A stretch of DNA of 64,000 nt from Symbiodinium natans (GCA_905221605.1 CAJNDS010002761.1:186001-250000); one strand, 5' to 3'. Positions 31,701 to 51,598 are shown, counted from the stretch's first letter. Made by a program: numbers and translations. The notes: generated from the letters alone by a model not told the origin.

Positions 31701-32496
31701 AGCGAGCAAGCTGGCTGCACTGCAAGAGGAATACGAGGAGAAGTTTGAGAACCAGCCTTCTGCCGGCAGAAATGGGCAAATAATGATTACAACCCTTTCA
31801 AAAGGAGCTCTCCAAGAAGAGTACCGCAAGAAGCCTCCGAGTTGTGTAAAGATGTGCAGATTCGATGTGGAGCTCAAAGCCGAAAAACCGAGGAGTCAGC
31901 AGCTGCAAGTGGCGCTCCAAAACAAGGAGCGCATCGAGAAAGAGAAGCAGGAGGCTCCGGCAAAATCTCGTTTTCATGCTCCCTTCTCCCCAAGATACAC
32001 ACCTCGTGCCTCACGTGTCTTCCTGTCGCATTGTTTTACGCTCTGGCCTCTCTGAAGCAGGCCATTGACTCCCTGCAGAAGCAGATCGAGGAGCTCAAAG
32101 GCCGAGGGACACGGGCGAGGCTTTCTGTGAAGTGGGTGGTGTGGGAAAGGCGACCCGTGATCCGTGCAAGGCAAGATGGGAGAGAGCGGAGGAGACGCTC
32201 TTGCAGGTCTCTTCAAGATGATGTCTCGCATCAAGGAAGGGCGGAGTGGATGGCAGCTGAAGCACCCAATAAGCGCACACAAGCATCCGCCATGTGTCTT
32301 AAGCATTGCTGTCTCGGAGCTGGTCCTGCAATACTTGTTGGAGTTTGTGGCCCCCGAGGACTTGACCACCGAGGCCTCGGACGCCGTGCTCCTCGGCTTC
32401 GCCCCTCCGGAGGATGCCAGCTTGCCCATCGTGGCCAGTTCAAGGGAAGAGGCCGCCGAGCAGGCGCAGAAGTCGCTGAAGCCTGGCCCTCAGTAA
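28764..32496 (+). CDS. Coiled-coil protein gene, many small exons
   Basis: No family recognised. A likely start is ATG at 28764 (MNAADDNDIEEVWKTVES, then a GT donor at 28820). Short segments bounded by AG and GT/GC then read as heptad-rich helix: VREEAERHRRTAEQA (~28963), EALRRIEEQEQ (~29142), EEQLAASQSSGQ and AAELRAAQDQ (~29358-29430), VGALERELRELRETR (29547), AEALEAAKREHEEVW (~30050), AMRAKQAELDKHVRTL (~30189), ENGKLQAEIEELREVLEAHH (~30826), ALKAVSEKRASLQLA (~30990), AASKLAALQEEYEEKFENQ (~31698), VALQNKERIEKEKQE (~31911), AIDSLQKQIEELKGRG (32062). The C-terminal exon (~32310-32496) reads SELVLQYLLEFVAPEDLTTE and ends KPGPQ-stop. Exon borders are approximate and some exons may be missing. 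A 104-bp inverted-repeat element lies in one apparent intron. It could be a cytoskeletal or centrosomal scaffold, but that is only a guess from composition. Confidence 0.5.
29638..29741. mobile_element. 104-bp TIR element (MITE/introner-like), copy 3
   Basis: Starts TGGGGGTTTATGAAAGTAAG and ends AATTTCGGAAAACCCCA. The core is CCCCAAATAGTAGGTATCCC, then CATAAGGACCCCC and AAGGTACCCC. Exactly the length of the copies at 7.2 and 60.2 kb. It follows the exon reading ELRELRETRSLPDEPEN of the coiled-coil gene, so it probably forms most of an intron. Confidence 0.7.
30345..30700. repeat. AT-rich AATAAT tract and TA microsatellite
   Basis: AATAATA/GTAATAA repeats (30360-30510) and TATATG/ACATAC repeats (30620-30700), apparently within introns of the coiled-coil gene. 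Confidence 0.7.
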
Positions 32497-33922
32497 GCCT
32501 CCTCAGCGGAAGGATCCACACACCATGGCAAGGTCATATAGAGAGTTTAAATTCGAAGGGGGTCCAAAGAGGATGGGTTCTGTCACTATGGGCCCATTCA
32601 AGTTTCCAAAGACTAGGGTTTAGGCCGCAGGGAAGGCCAAAAGGTGGTCCACCTAAGCGCCTTGGTGGATTTGGTTTCTCTCGGGGTGGCAATAAAAAGG
32701 CATCCATTTATACATTCGGGACACCGCCACCTGCGACAAGCGTTTCTGAGGTTTAGTTCTGTCGCTGCGGTGAGCAACCTGGATGCATTGCATCGTGCCG
32801 GGATTCAAAAGCACTGTCCCGTGGTCCATTCTCTTCAGAGCGGAAGGCTGCGGGTTGCACCTCAAAGTATACATACCCATCTATATATATATATATATCT
32901 AAAGTAGATACAGATATTTAACAGTAATGTCTATGGTTCCTGCTCCGGTCCCAAGGTGATGTTCGAAGTCGCCTTCAAGGAAGGCGCCAGAAGAAAGCAG
33001 CTGGCGAAGCTGCGCAGTGAGACGCTCTGAGGCTTTCGCTCCAAGAGCCGAGAGCCGAAGAGCACCTTCTTATCGATAATGTCACCTTGGCAAGAGCCAA
33101 AAAGGTTAGTGAGCTTCTTCGTTCCAGCATTCAGACCAAACCCTATAAACCCTCGAGAGTGAGCGACTAAACCTATAAGCCCGTGACCCCGTGTCACGCA
33201 ATCCCCTCCCCGTACTGTGATTCACAGCCCCCTCCCCCAATTCAAGCAGATTTTGGTGGCGCGCACCACATGGCCCCTTAGATAAAGAAGCCCGAATGTA
33301 TACTTTAACAGAGTACATACGTGCTTGACAGGCCCAGGTCAAGAGCTTGGACTCTTTACCTGGTACTGTTATTCAGGGGCGCGAGCCCTAGCACTCCGTG
33401 GACGTGGCAGACGTAGACAAGACAAAGACAGTGAAGACTATTGTACTGTTGTACCAGGCGCATCTCCTTTTTTTCAGTATTGTACTGTTGTACCAGGCGC
33501 ATCTCCTTTCGAGCACCTCAGTGGCTTGGGCCTCAATGCTGCAACAATATCAACGTCATCAGCAAGCCTGTGCTACGATCCAAAAGGCTGCCATGGCCAG
33601 ACGCTGCCGAAGGCCGCTGGCTGATTCCTACCGATGCTGCGCAGCCGGGTCGGGCCTGGGCCTTGGCAAGGTTGACTTGCCCGAATCGAATCGGCTTCCT
33701 CCCAGCCGGGCTAGCGCATCTATAGACGCTGCCGTGTGTGCAGGTTTTTGGCCTCGTCGTTGTCGCGCGGTAAACTGAAGCTTGTTTCGACTCGTACAAA
33801 GTCCGTCTGTGACGTTCTCTGGCGCCTGAACGTCGCGGTGCCGCTAGACGGCACTCACTCGACGCATCCTCAAGCTCTTGACAACGCGCGCGCTCCACGT
33901 GTGCTCCTCTCACGAAGTGTAG
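32497..33922. other. No recognisable gene
   Basis: Contains a TA microsatellite (32880-32900), weak telomere-like fragments (33137-33185) and a 39-bp tandem duplication (33439-33509). The open frames are short and show no motif. Confidence 0.45.
33439..33509 (+). repeat. 39-bp tandem duplication creating a CTTTTTTTCAG junction
   Basis: TATTGTACTGTTGTACCAGG followed by CGCATCTCCTTT occurs twice in direct order. The junction between copies adds a polypyrimidine run ending in CAG. Confidence 0.8.
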
Positions 33923-34201
33923 ATGTCGCCTTTGGGCGCCTTGAGTCGCGCTCCGGCCACAGTCTCGAGCGCAGTCTCGCGGACATTATACAGCAAAGCA
34001 GCTGAGGCTCAGGACACGGCTCCTCTTGGCACAAGGAAGGGTGACAACAAGTTGCTTGGTTTTGTCGAACAGTTTGCACTGTTCGGCGTCTACGCGGGTG
34101 CAATCGAAACACGACAAGCTCAAGCCGTTGCATACGAAAGCAAGGCGAACATCCGGCCATTATACTCACAAAGGTGTCAGGAGCAGCTTGATAAGAGTTG
34201 A
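33923..34201 (+). CDS. Small hypothetical protein, 92 aa, presequence-like N-terminus
   Basis: Not recognised. The N-terminal ~25 residues (MSPLGALSRAPATVSSAVSR) are rich in Ser, Ala and Arg and lack acidic residues, as in mitochondrial presequences. The rest (GDNKLLGFVEQFALFGVYAG) is amphipathic with no clear membrane span. Codon choice looks protein-like throughout, and the ATG follows directly after an AG (AGTGTAG), a possible trans-splice acceptor. No homologue is known to me. The opposite strand is also open here (33870-34286), which weakens the case. Confidence 0.38.
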   Translation: MSPLGALSRAPATVSSAVSRTLYSKAAEAQDTAPLGTRKGDNKLLGFVEQFALFGVYAGAIETRQAQAVAYESKANIRPLYSQRCQEQLDKS

Positions 34202-36940
34202 AACTTGCCTCGCTACAGCTTTGGCGAATTCGCTGCAAACATGTTGCAGGTTGCTTCCGGCTTGAATGTTCTTCGCTCACCACCAATTCAACCTAAAATG
34301 TTCTGCAACATGTCCAGCAGAGCCCAACTTTTCGTAAGTGTGTTTTTCTATGTTCCTCTCAGTCTTCATATGCAAGAGCTCCATTCGTACCGGGTATAGA
34401 TTAAGCGATCAAATGTCAACATCTCATGTTGCACCATGTTCAGCATGTTAACGGGAAATCCCATCTCCTGCACACGTTGCATCAAGATGTTTTCGCCTGA
34501 GAAGCTGCGACCCCTAGCTTTAGTCATAGTCATTTCTTGTTTGTTCCTCTGCATAAGCCCAATGCACTTTTGTGATCACCATGCAGCACACCCAGGTTTC
34601 CCTGGCACTTGTTGACCCTGTGAGTGGGCGCCCCGATATTGTCTGTGAGCCCCTCGCCTGCACTATGTTCACTGTATTTCGTTTGGCACCGGAAGCAAAG
34701 ACACGTGACACACAGAGACCATTTGAGATGACGTGAAGTCGGTCCAGCTCAGGAACCTTGCCCCAGAGGCACATTTCACGGCATCTTCGAGTGGCTGGGT
34801 CGCTTGGTTTGATCCTGAGATGGCGGAGAAGTACTGGTTGCTGGGTGCCCACCCTTTTGCAGCAGATATCCTGCAATGAAGTACATGCATGCGCAGAAGG
34901 TGTGGCCTCCATGACAATCGAGGGCACGGTGGTGTTTTTGCCCGACAAGTGCTTCCATCCATGGGTGGCTTAGCGCGATTGTCTTGTCCATGTAGGCCCA
35001 GTGCGGCGTGCGGGGAGAAGTGTGCAGGTCCTCCGATCACCGTGTTTGCGCACGCCAACCGTGTCGAGGCGTTGGTTTCGTAGAGCCTTCTAACATGTAG
35101 CTAGTAGCGAATCAGGTAGGTTCGTGGATAGTTAGAAATAGAGTTAAGAGGTATAGGTCATATAGGTTTGCTAATGTCGGGTGACGTAGAGGTCTTGGTG
35201 CAGCAATGCTCCCGGCCGCGAGCAGGGCCTAAGCTGGGGGGGCGACCGCCTGGCCTTGCTCATACACGCCCCAAACTGCCTGGTTTGGGCGGCCTGCCAC
35301 TCGGAGTGCTGCGTTTTCGGCAACCTCTTACGCTTCAACAGTGGCTTGGATCTTGTAGGTGTGGGACCCGGTGGAGGCCGAGAAGACCGGAAACGGCCCA
35401 GTCCTGGGTACCGAGCTCTTGTTCCTCTGAATTTCAATGTGACCAACTGAGGCTTGTGTGTGGCTCCACAAGGCTTCATCCCAAATCGGTCGTTCTCTGG
35501 GCGGGCCGAGGGCTCAGACATGTCACGCGCTATACACAAAGTCCTCACCGACGCAAAGCCAACAAAAGCAGCCGCCATCGCGCCATTAGGTTCTGCCGTT
35601 CTTTGATCAGTTTGAGAGACGTGTGGACTACTGGAACCCAGGACCTAGACATGCTTAAGTGCTCTTCGTGCTTTGTGCTTGGTGTTGCTGCCCCGATGCT
35701 GGAAGACCTGGGTCTGCGTGCAAATTTATGAATAAACGTAAAAATGGACGTTGTTCATCTTTCATATGCGTATATGCCTATCTGTCTGTACATGTACGTA
35801 TACATGTGCGCGCCTCTGTGTCTGTGTGTGACCTCGTTGTGGCAGGACGTGACGCCTTGGTTTACGCGGACTGCAATGCTGAAGCTTCTTGCCAGCAGCT
35901 GGCATTAATTGCCACAAACAAGTATACATAAATTCAGATATATGTACTCTCATAGAGATTCCTATATCTCTGCCCCAACCCTTCCTAAAGAACCTCTTCC
36001 AGATTTGCTCTCCTCAAGTCTGCACATCAGCCAGATTCCCTGATGTGTGTACCAGTTGTGGGAGAAGTCCAGGCCCATCCGGGGATCTGGGAAGCAAAGA
36101 GCTCCTCTCCAAGAGCAGTGTCAGAGCATTGGACATCTCTGCTTTGAGGTCCAGCATGGCGACGTAACCTCTGAAACCCCATCAGGCTGATCTTAAAACA
36201 CTTCGAGAGTTTCCACCCCGAAAGACATCTGCAGCGCCTATCCGATGATGAATCTGTGCGCCTCCTTTGAGGAGGTAACAGCAATCTTGTGGCACAATCA
36301 TGCATGTACTCCAAGCGTTCCGTCAAAACTTACTCCGGGTTCTGCACTTTGCTACGTGCACGATATTTGGCATCGACATCTCAAAACATGCCTTTTAATG
36401 GTTTACTGGCAAATGCAGGAGCCCAACATGTTGTAAATACGTATGCGTCGTGTTGAGGCCCCTCATCATCGGGAATTGGCATCGGCCCAAAAAAGCACAA
36501 AAAACGTACATCTAATAACAATTGGGATTTTGAACTCCCGGCGGAGCCCCGCCCCCCCCCCCCCCCCCACCAGCAAAAGTCGGCTTCCCCACCCCGGGCC
36601 TTAAGCCCTTCGCAACAGCCAGGGCCTGGCTCGGAGTAGTCCGGTAGTCCGAGCCAACACCGTAAAAATGTATACAGAAACTTCTTATTCGTACACCACT
36701 ATACAACGTATGTATGCAGGCATGTCCATGCGTATAGCTCTGTGTGTGTGTGTACACGCATGTATATATATATATAGAATATATATATATATATATATAT
36801 GTATATGTATGTAGGTATGTATGCAGGTATGTATGTATTTATGTATCTAGATATATATATATGTATATATTTATATATATGCATGTACACACACATGTGC
36901 AAATACGTGCAGACATACATGCAAGTGCACACGCAGCATC
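34202..36940. other. No confident gene; several short exon-like segments
   Basis: Segments that read like protein but cannot be joined: ~35008-35085 (EKCAGPPITVFAHANRVEAL), ~35256-35340 (CLVWAACHSECCVFGNLLRF) and ~36190-36270 (LILKHFESFHPERHLQRLSD). Also a poly-C run (36550-36568) and a TATA/GTATGTA microsatellite (36745-36890). No family recognised. Confidence 0.35.
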
Positions 36941-38729
36941 GCAATGCAGGATTTCAACCGTTCTGGACATGAGCCGCAGGTCTGGGTTCAGCCATTTCCA
37001 CGGCAGCAGCCGCAGATGGATGCAAGTGCACGAGTTGATGAGAAGTTTGGAGCTGAATGGAAGGGCCACTTGGGAGGAATTGCCGGTCAGGCCGCCAGAA
37101 CCACAAGCACAAGACGAGCCGCATCCGCTACAATCCTTGGGAGGACCCGATCTGAAAATAGGGGTGGAACAAGAATCGAGAGAGAGGTAGAACTTCTGGT
37201 GACTCACCCCACATTCACACCGCCCAGGCCTAGGACGCCTTAGGAGCTGCCGGGCACCCCCTCCCCCTCATGCTTAGGGAGAAGAGGAAGAGAGAGGGGA
37301 GGCACAAACTGACCTGGAGACCGAGGGCGCGCAGTGTGGGTGTGACCCCTGAGCCCGGTGAGAACGTCTCCGCTTCAAACTGACTAACCCTGAAAATCGG
37401 GGCGGGCGAGTTCGCATGGGGCTTGAAAGAAAGAGAGACGGCTGGACCGGTTGGTGCTCAAAAAATGAAGTCTTGTGTAGCACCGAGACCGACTACTTGC
37501 ATAGGTTCTCCGAACTGGAGTACAGTAGGTGCAAATCAGACAAGGGTAGGGGCGAGCAGAAGACAGATAGCAGAAGTGCGCTTGTGCCGGAAGTGATAGT
37601 ACGGCTTGGGGGGGCCAGGCTGGTAGGATGCTGTGTTCCGCGATACCGGTCGTGTTATCATGTTGCGCGTCCAGGAGATGGGGCCAGCAACAGTAGGCGA
37701 TTGAGGCGGGGTTCTGCAGGGTTTTGTTGGTGGGGATGATGGTACACACCCGCCCCGTGCCCGGTCGTTTAACAGGGGCGGGCAAACTTGCCCAGGGCAC
37801 GCCGACGAAGGAAACAAGAAAGAAAGAAAAGACAGCTGGGCACAGGGGATGGACTTGTGTATGACTATTTGGCGGGTGGCAAAGAAAACCTAAGCCATGT
37901 CATTGACAACCATCCGGCACGTTCTGATTCCGCAGGAGCCCAGCTCGCTCTGGCGCCTTGTCGTCGCAGGCTCGCACTTTACCTGCCCCGAAGCGCACAA
38001 CCCCCAAACCTTCGACAAGCTAGTGGTACTACTGTAGCATGGCACAGTCCATCTCGCAACGGTCCTAACACATGAGATATCCGGCAACTCAGCAGTGCGA
38101 CGAGGGCCATCTAGGCAATCTAGGCCGGTGGCAACCAGCCCAGTATTACCCATAAGATGCTTCACAGAGCCTCTGGCCTCTGCTCTTGGAAGGATTGCAG
38201 CGGGAAGCTACGCCTGCTGGAGTCCCCTGTGATGCACGCAGCGTGAATTTCCCGGCTTCCGTCGTTGGTGCCGAGGTTCCAGGTCCAGGTCTAAGGTAGG
38301 CGTTGCAGCAAGTCAAGCTCCACAAGCAGTACTCCGTGTGCGACAAAACTTGCGCGCACGTGGCTGGTGCTCGTTTGGCCGCCGGCCTACCGCCTGCATG
38401 ATGGCACAAGTTGTGGGTGTGAACTACCTCGGGCAAGCCGCCAAACTTTAAAGTCTTAGATTTTTGAGCACGAGTTGCGGGCGGGCTGTCGCAGCTGTGG
38501 CAGAGAGGGCTTGGGGGGGTGGATGCATGTCATGGTCGGTGCCTGATGGTAGGGCTTGCCTTCGCGAGTTTCTTGAGGGTGAGTCTCTGCAACCAAGCCT
38601 GCACCAAAGTGTACTCCATCGTGAAGCAATACACCTGCGCATCCTCACTGCAGGCCCATGTAAACGTAACTGGTGTTAACCCTCATCGTGTCATAGTGTC
38701 CCGTGCTATCTTCTAACTTCTAAGTGTTT
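36941..38729. other. No confident gene
   Basis: One stretch at about 37015-37190 reads WMQVHELMRSLELNGRATWE in a + frame, with a second + frame open across it. Neither is recognisable. The rest is unique sequence up to the start of the acyl-CoA dehydrogenase array homology near 38730. Confidence 0.35.
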
Positions 38730-38812
38730 CTGGCTCCTGCTCAACTGGCTATCCCGGCTCAGCATTTTGCATCAGCACAGCGCAGCCGCTTCGCAAGTCC
38801 CAGTTTCCAGCC

Positions 38813-45898
<7,086 letters not shown>

Positions 45899-46318
45899 GC
45901 AGCTGTCGATCTTTGTCGGTCGTTTCACACTGAGCTTCCGTTGCTTGCGATTCCAACGGCTTACTGGTGTCGATCTTCAACGGGCCAAGCCGGGCCACAA
46001 CTCTTTGAAGATGTTCGTCGAGGGAACCTGCCAGGGCTGTGCCAGGAACTTGTTTTAGGGAGTTTGAAGTGGAAAGTGAAAAGCTGGCGATGGTGCAGGC
46101 GTCAGTAGTCCAGTTCCAGCGATGCATCGCCCAGGGAGGAGCCTCGACGCGCGTGTTTCATCTTTAGGTCAGATACGAGAGACATGGTGAGTGAATTCGT
46201 GGTTCGGGCCGTGGCCCTGTGCCATATTATCATCTGGTGCTCCTGCTCAACTGGCTATCCCGGCTCAGCATTTTGCATCAGAACAGCGCATCCGCTTCGC
46301 AAGTCCCAGTTTCCAGCC

Positions 46319-48494
46319 ATGGTGAGTCCGGCCATGCTGAAGGGGATGAACACGGAGGCCCCCCTCAGTCCCGCATGCTTGGTCTGGCCGTGTTTGCTGC
46401 ATGTCCTCATGCTCAGGTCTATGGCGAAGGGCACCCTTTCGGCGACCCCGCTTGGTACCAGGCATACAACACGCCCTACTACAATGACAGCCACAAGCAG
46501 TTCCGAAAGCTCATGCGCGAGTACGTGGATGAGCACATCATGAGCAACGTGCATGACTGGGACACTAGCGCTGACCAACCGTTGCAAGCTTTTTTTTGGC
46601 GCGGCTTATTCTTGTAAGGCGGAAAAAGGACCGACACTGCTGCGCTGACCAACCAAGGACGAGAAGGGCGTCATTCCCAAGGAGATGTGCCCCGGCGCGT
46701 TGTGAAGCGTTGTGAACATCTGTGAACATGGCAGTACCCCAAATCCAAGAAGGATGGTGGCCAGGGGCCAGAGGAGCTTGTGTGCACATTGCGCAAGGTA
46801 CCTTGAGGCTGGCAAGCAGGGCACCCTGGCCCTGTGCATCGGAAGGCCCTGGCCAGAGAAGTACTATGGAAAGGCAAGGCCGCTGTTCAGCTTGGCGTGT
46901 GTTTTCTTTGTCTGCATGCGATGTGCTTTCCCAAAACGCAAGGCTCCCTGGGGCTTCGAGCCGGACTATTTCCATGAGCTGATCATGTACCTCGCACGCA
47001 TGCAAACTGTTCGACTTTGTCCAGCCACAGGGGTTGCCATGGAGCACCAAGCACCAACATACACCAGTCCCATCCAAACACCTCGGTAGCAGACTCGCAG
47101 ACATCATGTTGGGGAGAGCAGGTACGACGAGATGTCGCGGACGGGCTCTGTGGGCTTCCAGTGGGGCATCGCTGGTGGCACCACCATCGGACTGCCGCCG
47201 GTGTACCACCACGGGAGTGAGGAGCTTAAGAACCGCGTGATGCCGCCGTGCGTGAAGGGCGAGAAGGTGTGCTGCCTGGCCATCACCGAGCCCACAGCCG
47301 GCAGTGATGTGGCCAACTTGAAGTGCAGCGCTAAGCTCGAGGGAGATTTTTACATCTTGAATGGCGAGAAGAAGTGGATCACCAACGGCATCTTTGCGGA
47401 CTTCTTCACCGTGGCCTGCCGTACGGGAAAGCCGGGTGTGGGCGGCATCAGCCTGCTTCTTGTAGAGAAGGACATGCCCGGAGTGGAGACTCGCAAGATG
47501 AAGTGCTCGGGCGCGTGGTCATCGGGCACAACTTACATCACCTTCGACGATGCCGCTTGGGGCATTCTTACGATATCTTCTAGGCCTTCTAGTGTCACAT
47601 AAGTCTTGAGGTCATGAAAGCACCAAGTCCAGCATCTTTTGTCTGAAACGGCCGCAGAACTTTCGAACCCAGGTCAAGGTGCCGAAGGGCAACCTTCTCG
47701 GCAAAGAGGGCAAGGGCTTCCAGTACATGATGCAGAACTTCAACCACGAGCGCTTCGCGTTCTGTGCCATGAGCACACGCTTCGCCCGCGTCTGCCTCGA
47801 AGATTCCTTGACGTTTGCCGGCAAGCGCAAGACCTTCGGCAAGACCCTCATCCAGCACCCAGTGATTCGCTGGAAGGTGGCGGAAATGGCCCGCATGGTC
47901 GAGGCAACCCACAACTGGCTCGAGTGGATCACCTACCAGCTGAACACCATGCCCAAGATGGAAGCCATGCTCAAGCTTGGAGGGCACACCGCGCTGTGCA
48001 AGGTCCAGTGCACCAAGGCCCCCTGACCCCAACACACAAGAACATCTTCCGCAGAGTCTGCAGTCATCTGCAAGCAGTAGGTGCCCTGTTAAGTGACTCT
48101 ACCTGTGGGATCTGTCCAGGTGATGGAGTACTGCGCCCGAGAGGCTGCCCAGATCTTTGGCGGCCTCTCCTACTCCAGAGGAGGCCAAGGCGAGAAGGTC
48201 GAGCGACTGAACCGCGAAGTGCGCGCAATGGCCATCCCGGGAGGTGGTCGGCTCGGTGCAACAGCATGTTAGAATGTTAGATATGATCGGCTGCTCTGTG
48301 AGCAACAGCTGCATAGGTGAGCTCTCCTTCACTAGGACACTATAGGAAGAGTGGCAGGAGTGCATAGAGTGCCGAATGAATGAGGCTCTGAAGAGATCAT
48401 GCTGGACTTGGGCGTGAAGCAGTCGACAAAGCTGGCCCAGATGGCGAAGATGTTCGCGGAAGCCGCCCCGCAACAGGCGGCAGCCAAGCTTTGA
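46319..48494 (+). CDS. Acyl-CoA dehydrogenase, copy 2 (reference model, 448 aa, 9 exons)
   Basis: FAD flavoenzyme that desaturates acyl-CoA thioesters at the alpha-beta bond, probably in mitochondrial or peroxisomal fatty-acid or branched-chain breakdown. Exons: 46319-46321, 46417-46587, 46658-46701, 46798-46873, 46943-46986, 47122-47551, 47673-48017, 48120-48243, 48385-48494; total 1,347 bp, all phases agree. Motifs: N-terminal HPFGDPAWYQ (7-16), FAD/substrate signature CLAITEPTAGSD (164-175), NGEKKWITNG (193-202), the C-terminal helical domain (257-371) with FGKTLIQHPVIRWKVAEM, and QIFGGLSYSRGGQGEKVERL (382-401). The IPGGSEEI segment (410-417) sits where MCAD has its catalytic Glu, so the base must lie elsewhere. 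Introns 2, 4, 6 and 7 start with GC, the others with GT. Coding exon 1 is only the ATG. Chain-length preference cannot be read. Confidence 0.88.
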
Positions 48495-48959
48495 GCAGCT
48501 GTCGATCTTTGTCGGTCGTTTCACACTGAGCTTCCGTTGCTTGCGATTCCAACGGCTTACTGGTGTCGATCTTCAACGGGCCAAGCCGGGCCACAACTCT
48601 TTGAAGATGTTCGTCGAGGGAACCTGCCAGGGCTGTGCCAGGAACTTGTTTTAGGGAGTTTGAAGTGGAAAGTGAAAAGCTGGCGATGGTGCAGGCGTCA
48701 GTAGTCCAGTTCCAGCGATGCATCGCCCAGGGAGGAGCCTCGACGCGCGTGTTTCATCTTTAGGTCAGATACGAGAGACAGCTTTGTCTTTCGACAACAA
48801 AGGCTCCTTGAGCGAATCTGGCTGGTGAGTGAATTCGTGGTTCGGGCCGTGGCCCTGTGCCATATTATCATCTGGTGGTGCTCCTGCTCAACTGGCTATC
48901 CCGGCTCAGCATTTTGCATCAGAACAGCGCATCCGCTTCGCAAGTCCCAGTTTCCAGCC

Positions 48960-51136
48960 ATGGTGAGTCCGGCCATGCTGAAGGGGATGAACACGGAGGC
49001 CCCCCTCAGTCCCGCATGCTTGGTCTGGCCGTGTTTGCTGCATGTCCTCATGCTCAGGTCTATGGCGAAGGGCACCCTTTCGGCGACCCCGCTTGGTACC
49101 AGGCGTACAACACGCCCTACTACAATGACAGCCACAAGCAGTTCCGAAAGCTGATGCGCGAGTACGTGGATGAGCACATCATGAGCAACGTGCATGACTG
49201 GGACACTAGCGCTGACCAACCGTTGCAAGCTTTTTTTTGGCGCGGCTTATTCTTGTAAGGCGGAAAAAGGACCGACACTGCTGCGCTGACCAACCAAGGA
49301 CGAGAAGGGCGTCATTCCCAAGGAGATGTGCCCCGGCGCGTTGTGAAGCGTTGTGAACATCTGTGAACATGGCAGTACCCCAAATCCAAGAAGGATGGTG
49401 GCCAGGGGCCAGAAGAGCTTGTGTGCACATTGCGCAAGGTACCTTGAAGCTGGCAAGCAGGGCACGCTGGCCCTGTGCATCGGAAGGCCCTGGCCAGAGA
49501 AGTACTATGGAAAGGCAAGGTCACTGTCCAGCTTGGCGTGTGTTTTCTTTGTCTGCATGCGATGTGCTCCTTCCCAAGCGCAAGGCGCCCTGGGGCTTCG
49601 AGCCGGACTATTTCCATGAGCTGATCATGTACCTCGCACGCATGCAAACTGTTCGACTTTGTCCAGCCACAGGGGTTGCCATGGAGCACCAAGCACCAAC
49701 ATACACCAGTCCCATCCAAACACCTCGGTAGCAGACTCGCAGACATCATGTTGGGGAGAGCAGGTACGACGAGATGTCGCGGACGGGCTCTGTGGGCTTC
49801 CAGTGGGGCATCGCTGGTGGCACCACCATCGGACTGCCGCCGGTGTACCACCACGGGAGCGAGGAGCTGAAGAACCGCGTGATGCCGCCGTGCGTGAAGG
49901 GCGAGAAGGTGTGCTGCCTGGCCATCACCGAGCCCACAGCCGGCAGTGATGTGGCCAACTTGAAGTGCAGCGCCAAGCTCGAGGGAGATTTTTACATCTT
50001 GAATGGCGAGAAGAAGTGGATCACCAACGGCATCTTTGCGGACTTCTTCACCGTGGCCTGCCGTACGGGAAAGCCGGGTGTGGGCGGCATCAGCCTGCTT
50101 CTTGTAGAGAAGGACATGCCCGGAGTGGAGACTCGCAAGATGAAGTGCTCGGGCGCGTGGTCATCGGGCACAACTTACATCACCTTCGACGATGCCGCTT
50201 GGGGCATTCTTACGATATCTTCTAGGCCTTCTAGTGTGACATAAGTCTTGAGGTCATGAAAGCACCAAGTCCAGCATCTTTTGTCTGAAACGGCCGCAGA
50301 ACTTTCGAACCCAGGTCAAGGTGCCGAAGGGCAACCTTCTCGGCAAAGAGGGCATGGGCTTCCAGTACATGATGCAGAACTTCAACCACGAGCGCTTCGC
50401 GTTCTGTGCCATGAGCACACGCTTCGCCCGCGTCTGCCTCGAAGACTCCTTGACGTTTGCCGGCAAGCGCAAGACCTTCGGCAAGACCCTCATCCAGCAC
50501 CCAGTGATTCGCTGGAAGGTGGCGGAAATGGCCCGCATGGTCGAGGCAACCCACAACTGGCTCGAGTGGATCACCTACCAGCTGAACACCATGCCCAAGA
50601 TGGAAGCCATGCTCAAGCTTGGAGGGCACACCGCGCTGTGCAAGGTCCAGTGCACCAAGGCCCCCTGACCCCAACACACAAGAACATCTTCCGCAGAGTC
50701 TGCAGTCATCTGCAAGCAGTAGGTGCCCTGTTAAGTGACTCTACCTGTGGGATCTGTCCAGGTGATGGAGTACTGCGCCCGAGAGGCTGCCCAGATCTTT
50801 GGAGGCCTCTCCTACTCCAGAGGAGGCCAAGGCGAGAAGGTCGAGCGACTGAACCGCGAAGTGCGCGCAATGGCCATCCCGGGAGGTGGTCGGCTCGGTG
50901 CAACCGCATGTTAGAATGTTAGATATGATCGGCTGCTCTGTGAGCAACAGCTGCATAGGTGAGCTCTCCTTCACTAGGACACTATAGAAAGAGTGGCAAG
51001 AGTGCATAGAGTGCCGAATGAATGAGGCTCTGAAGAGATCATGCTGGACTTGGGCGTGAAGCAGTCGACAAAGCTGGCCCAGATGGCGAAGATGTTCGCG
51101 GAAGCCGCCCCGCAACAGGCGGCAGCCAAGCTTTGA
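48960..51136 (+). CDS. Acyl-CoA dehydrogenase, copy 3
   Basis: Same exon structure and length of product as copy 2. Selected exons: 49058-49228, 49439-49514, 49764-50193, 50315-50659, 50762-50885. One visible replacement, Lys270 to Met (LGKEGMGF), lies at the start of the C-terminal domain. Intron 4 carries CTCCTTCCCAAGCGCAAG, shared with copies 4 and 5 but not copies 1 and 2. Confidence 0.87.
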
Positions 51137-51598
51137 GCAGCTGTCGATCTTTGTCGGTCGTTTCACACTGAGCTTCCGTTGCTTGCGATTCCAACGGCTT
51201 ACTGGTGTCGATCTTCAACGGGCCAAGCCGGGCCACAACTCTTTGAAGATGTTCGTCGAGGGAACCTGCCAGGGCTGTGCCAGGAACTTGTTTTAGGGAG
51301 TTTGAAGTGGAAAGTGAAAAGCTGGCGATGGTGCAGGCGTCAGTAGTCCAGTTCCAGCGATGCATCGCCCAGGGAGGAGCCTCGACGCGCGTGTTTCATC
51401 TTTAGGTCAGATACGAGAGACAGCTTTGTCTTTCGACAACAAAGGCTCCTTGAGCGAATCTGGCTGGTGAGTGAATTCGTGGTTCGGGCCGTGGCCCTGT
51501 GCCATATTATCATCTGGTGCTCCTGCTCAACTGGCTATCCCGGCTCAGCATTTTGCATCAGAACAGCGCATCCGCTTCGCAAGTCCCAGTTTCCAGCC

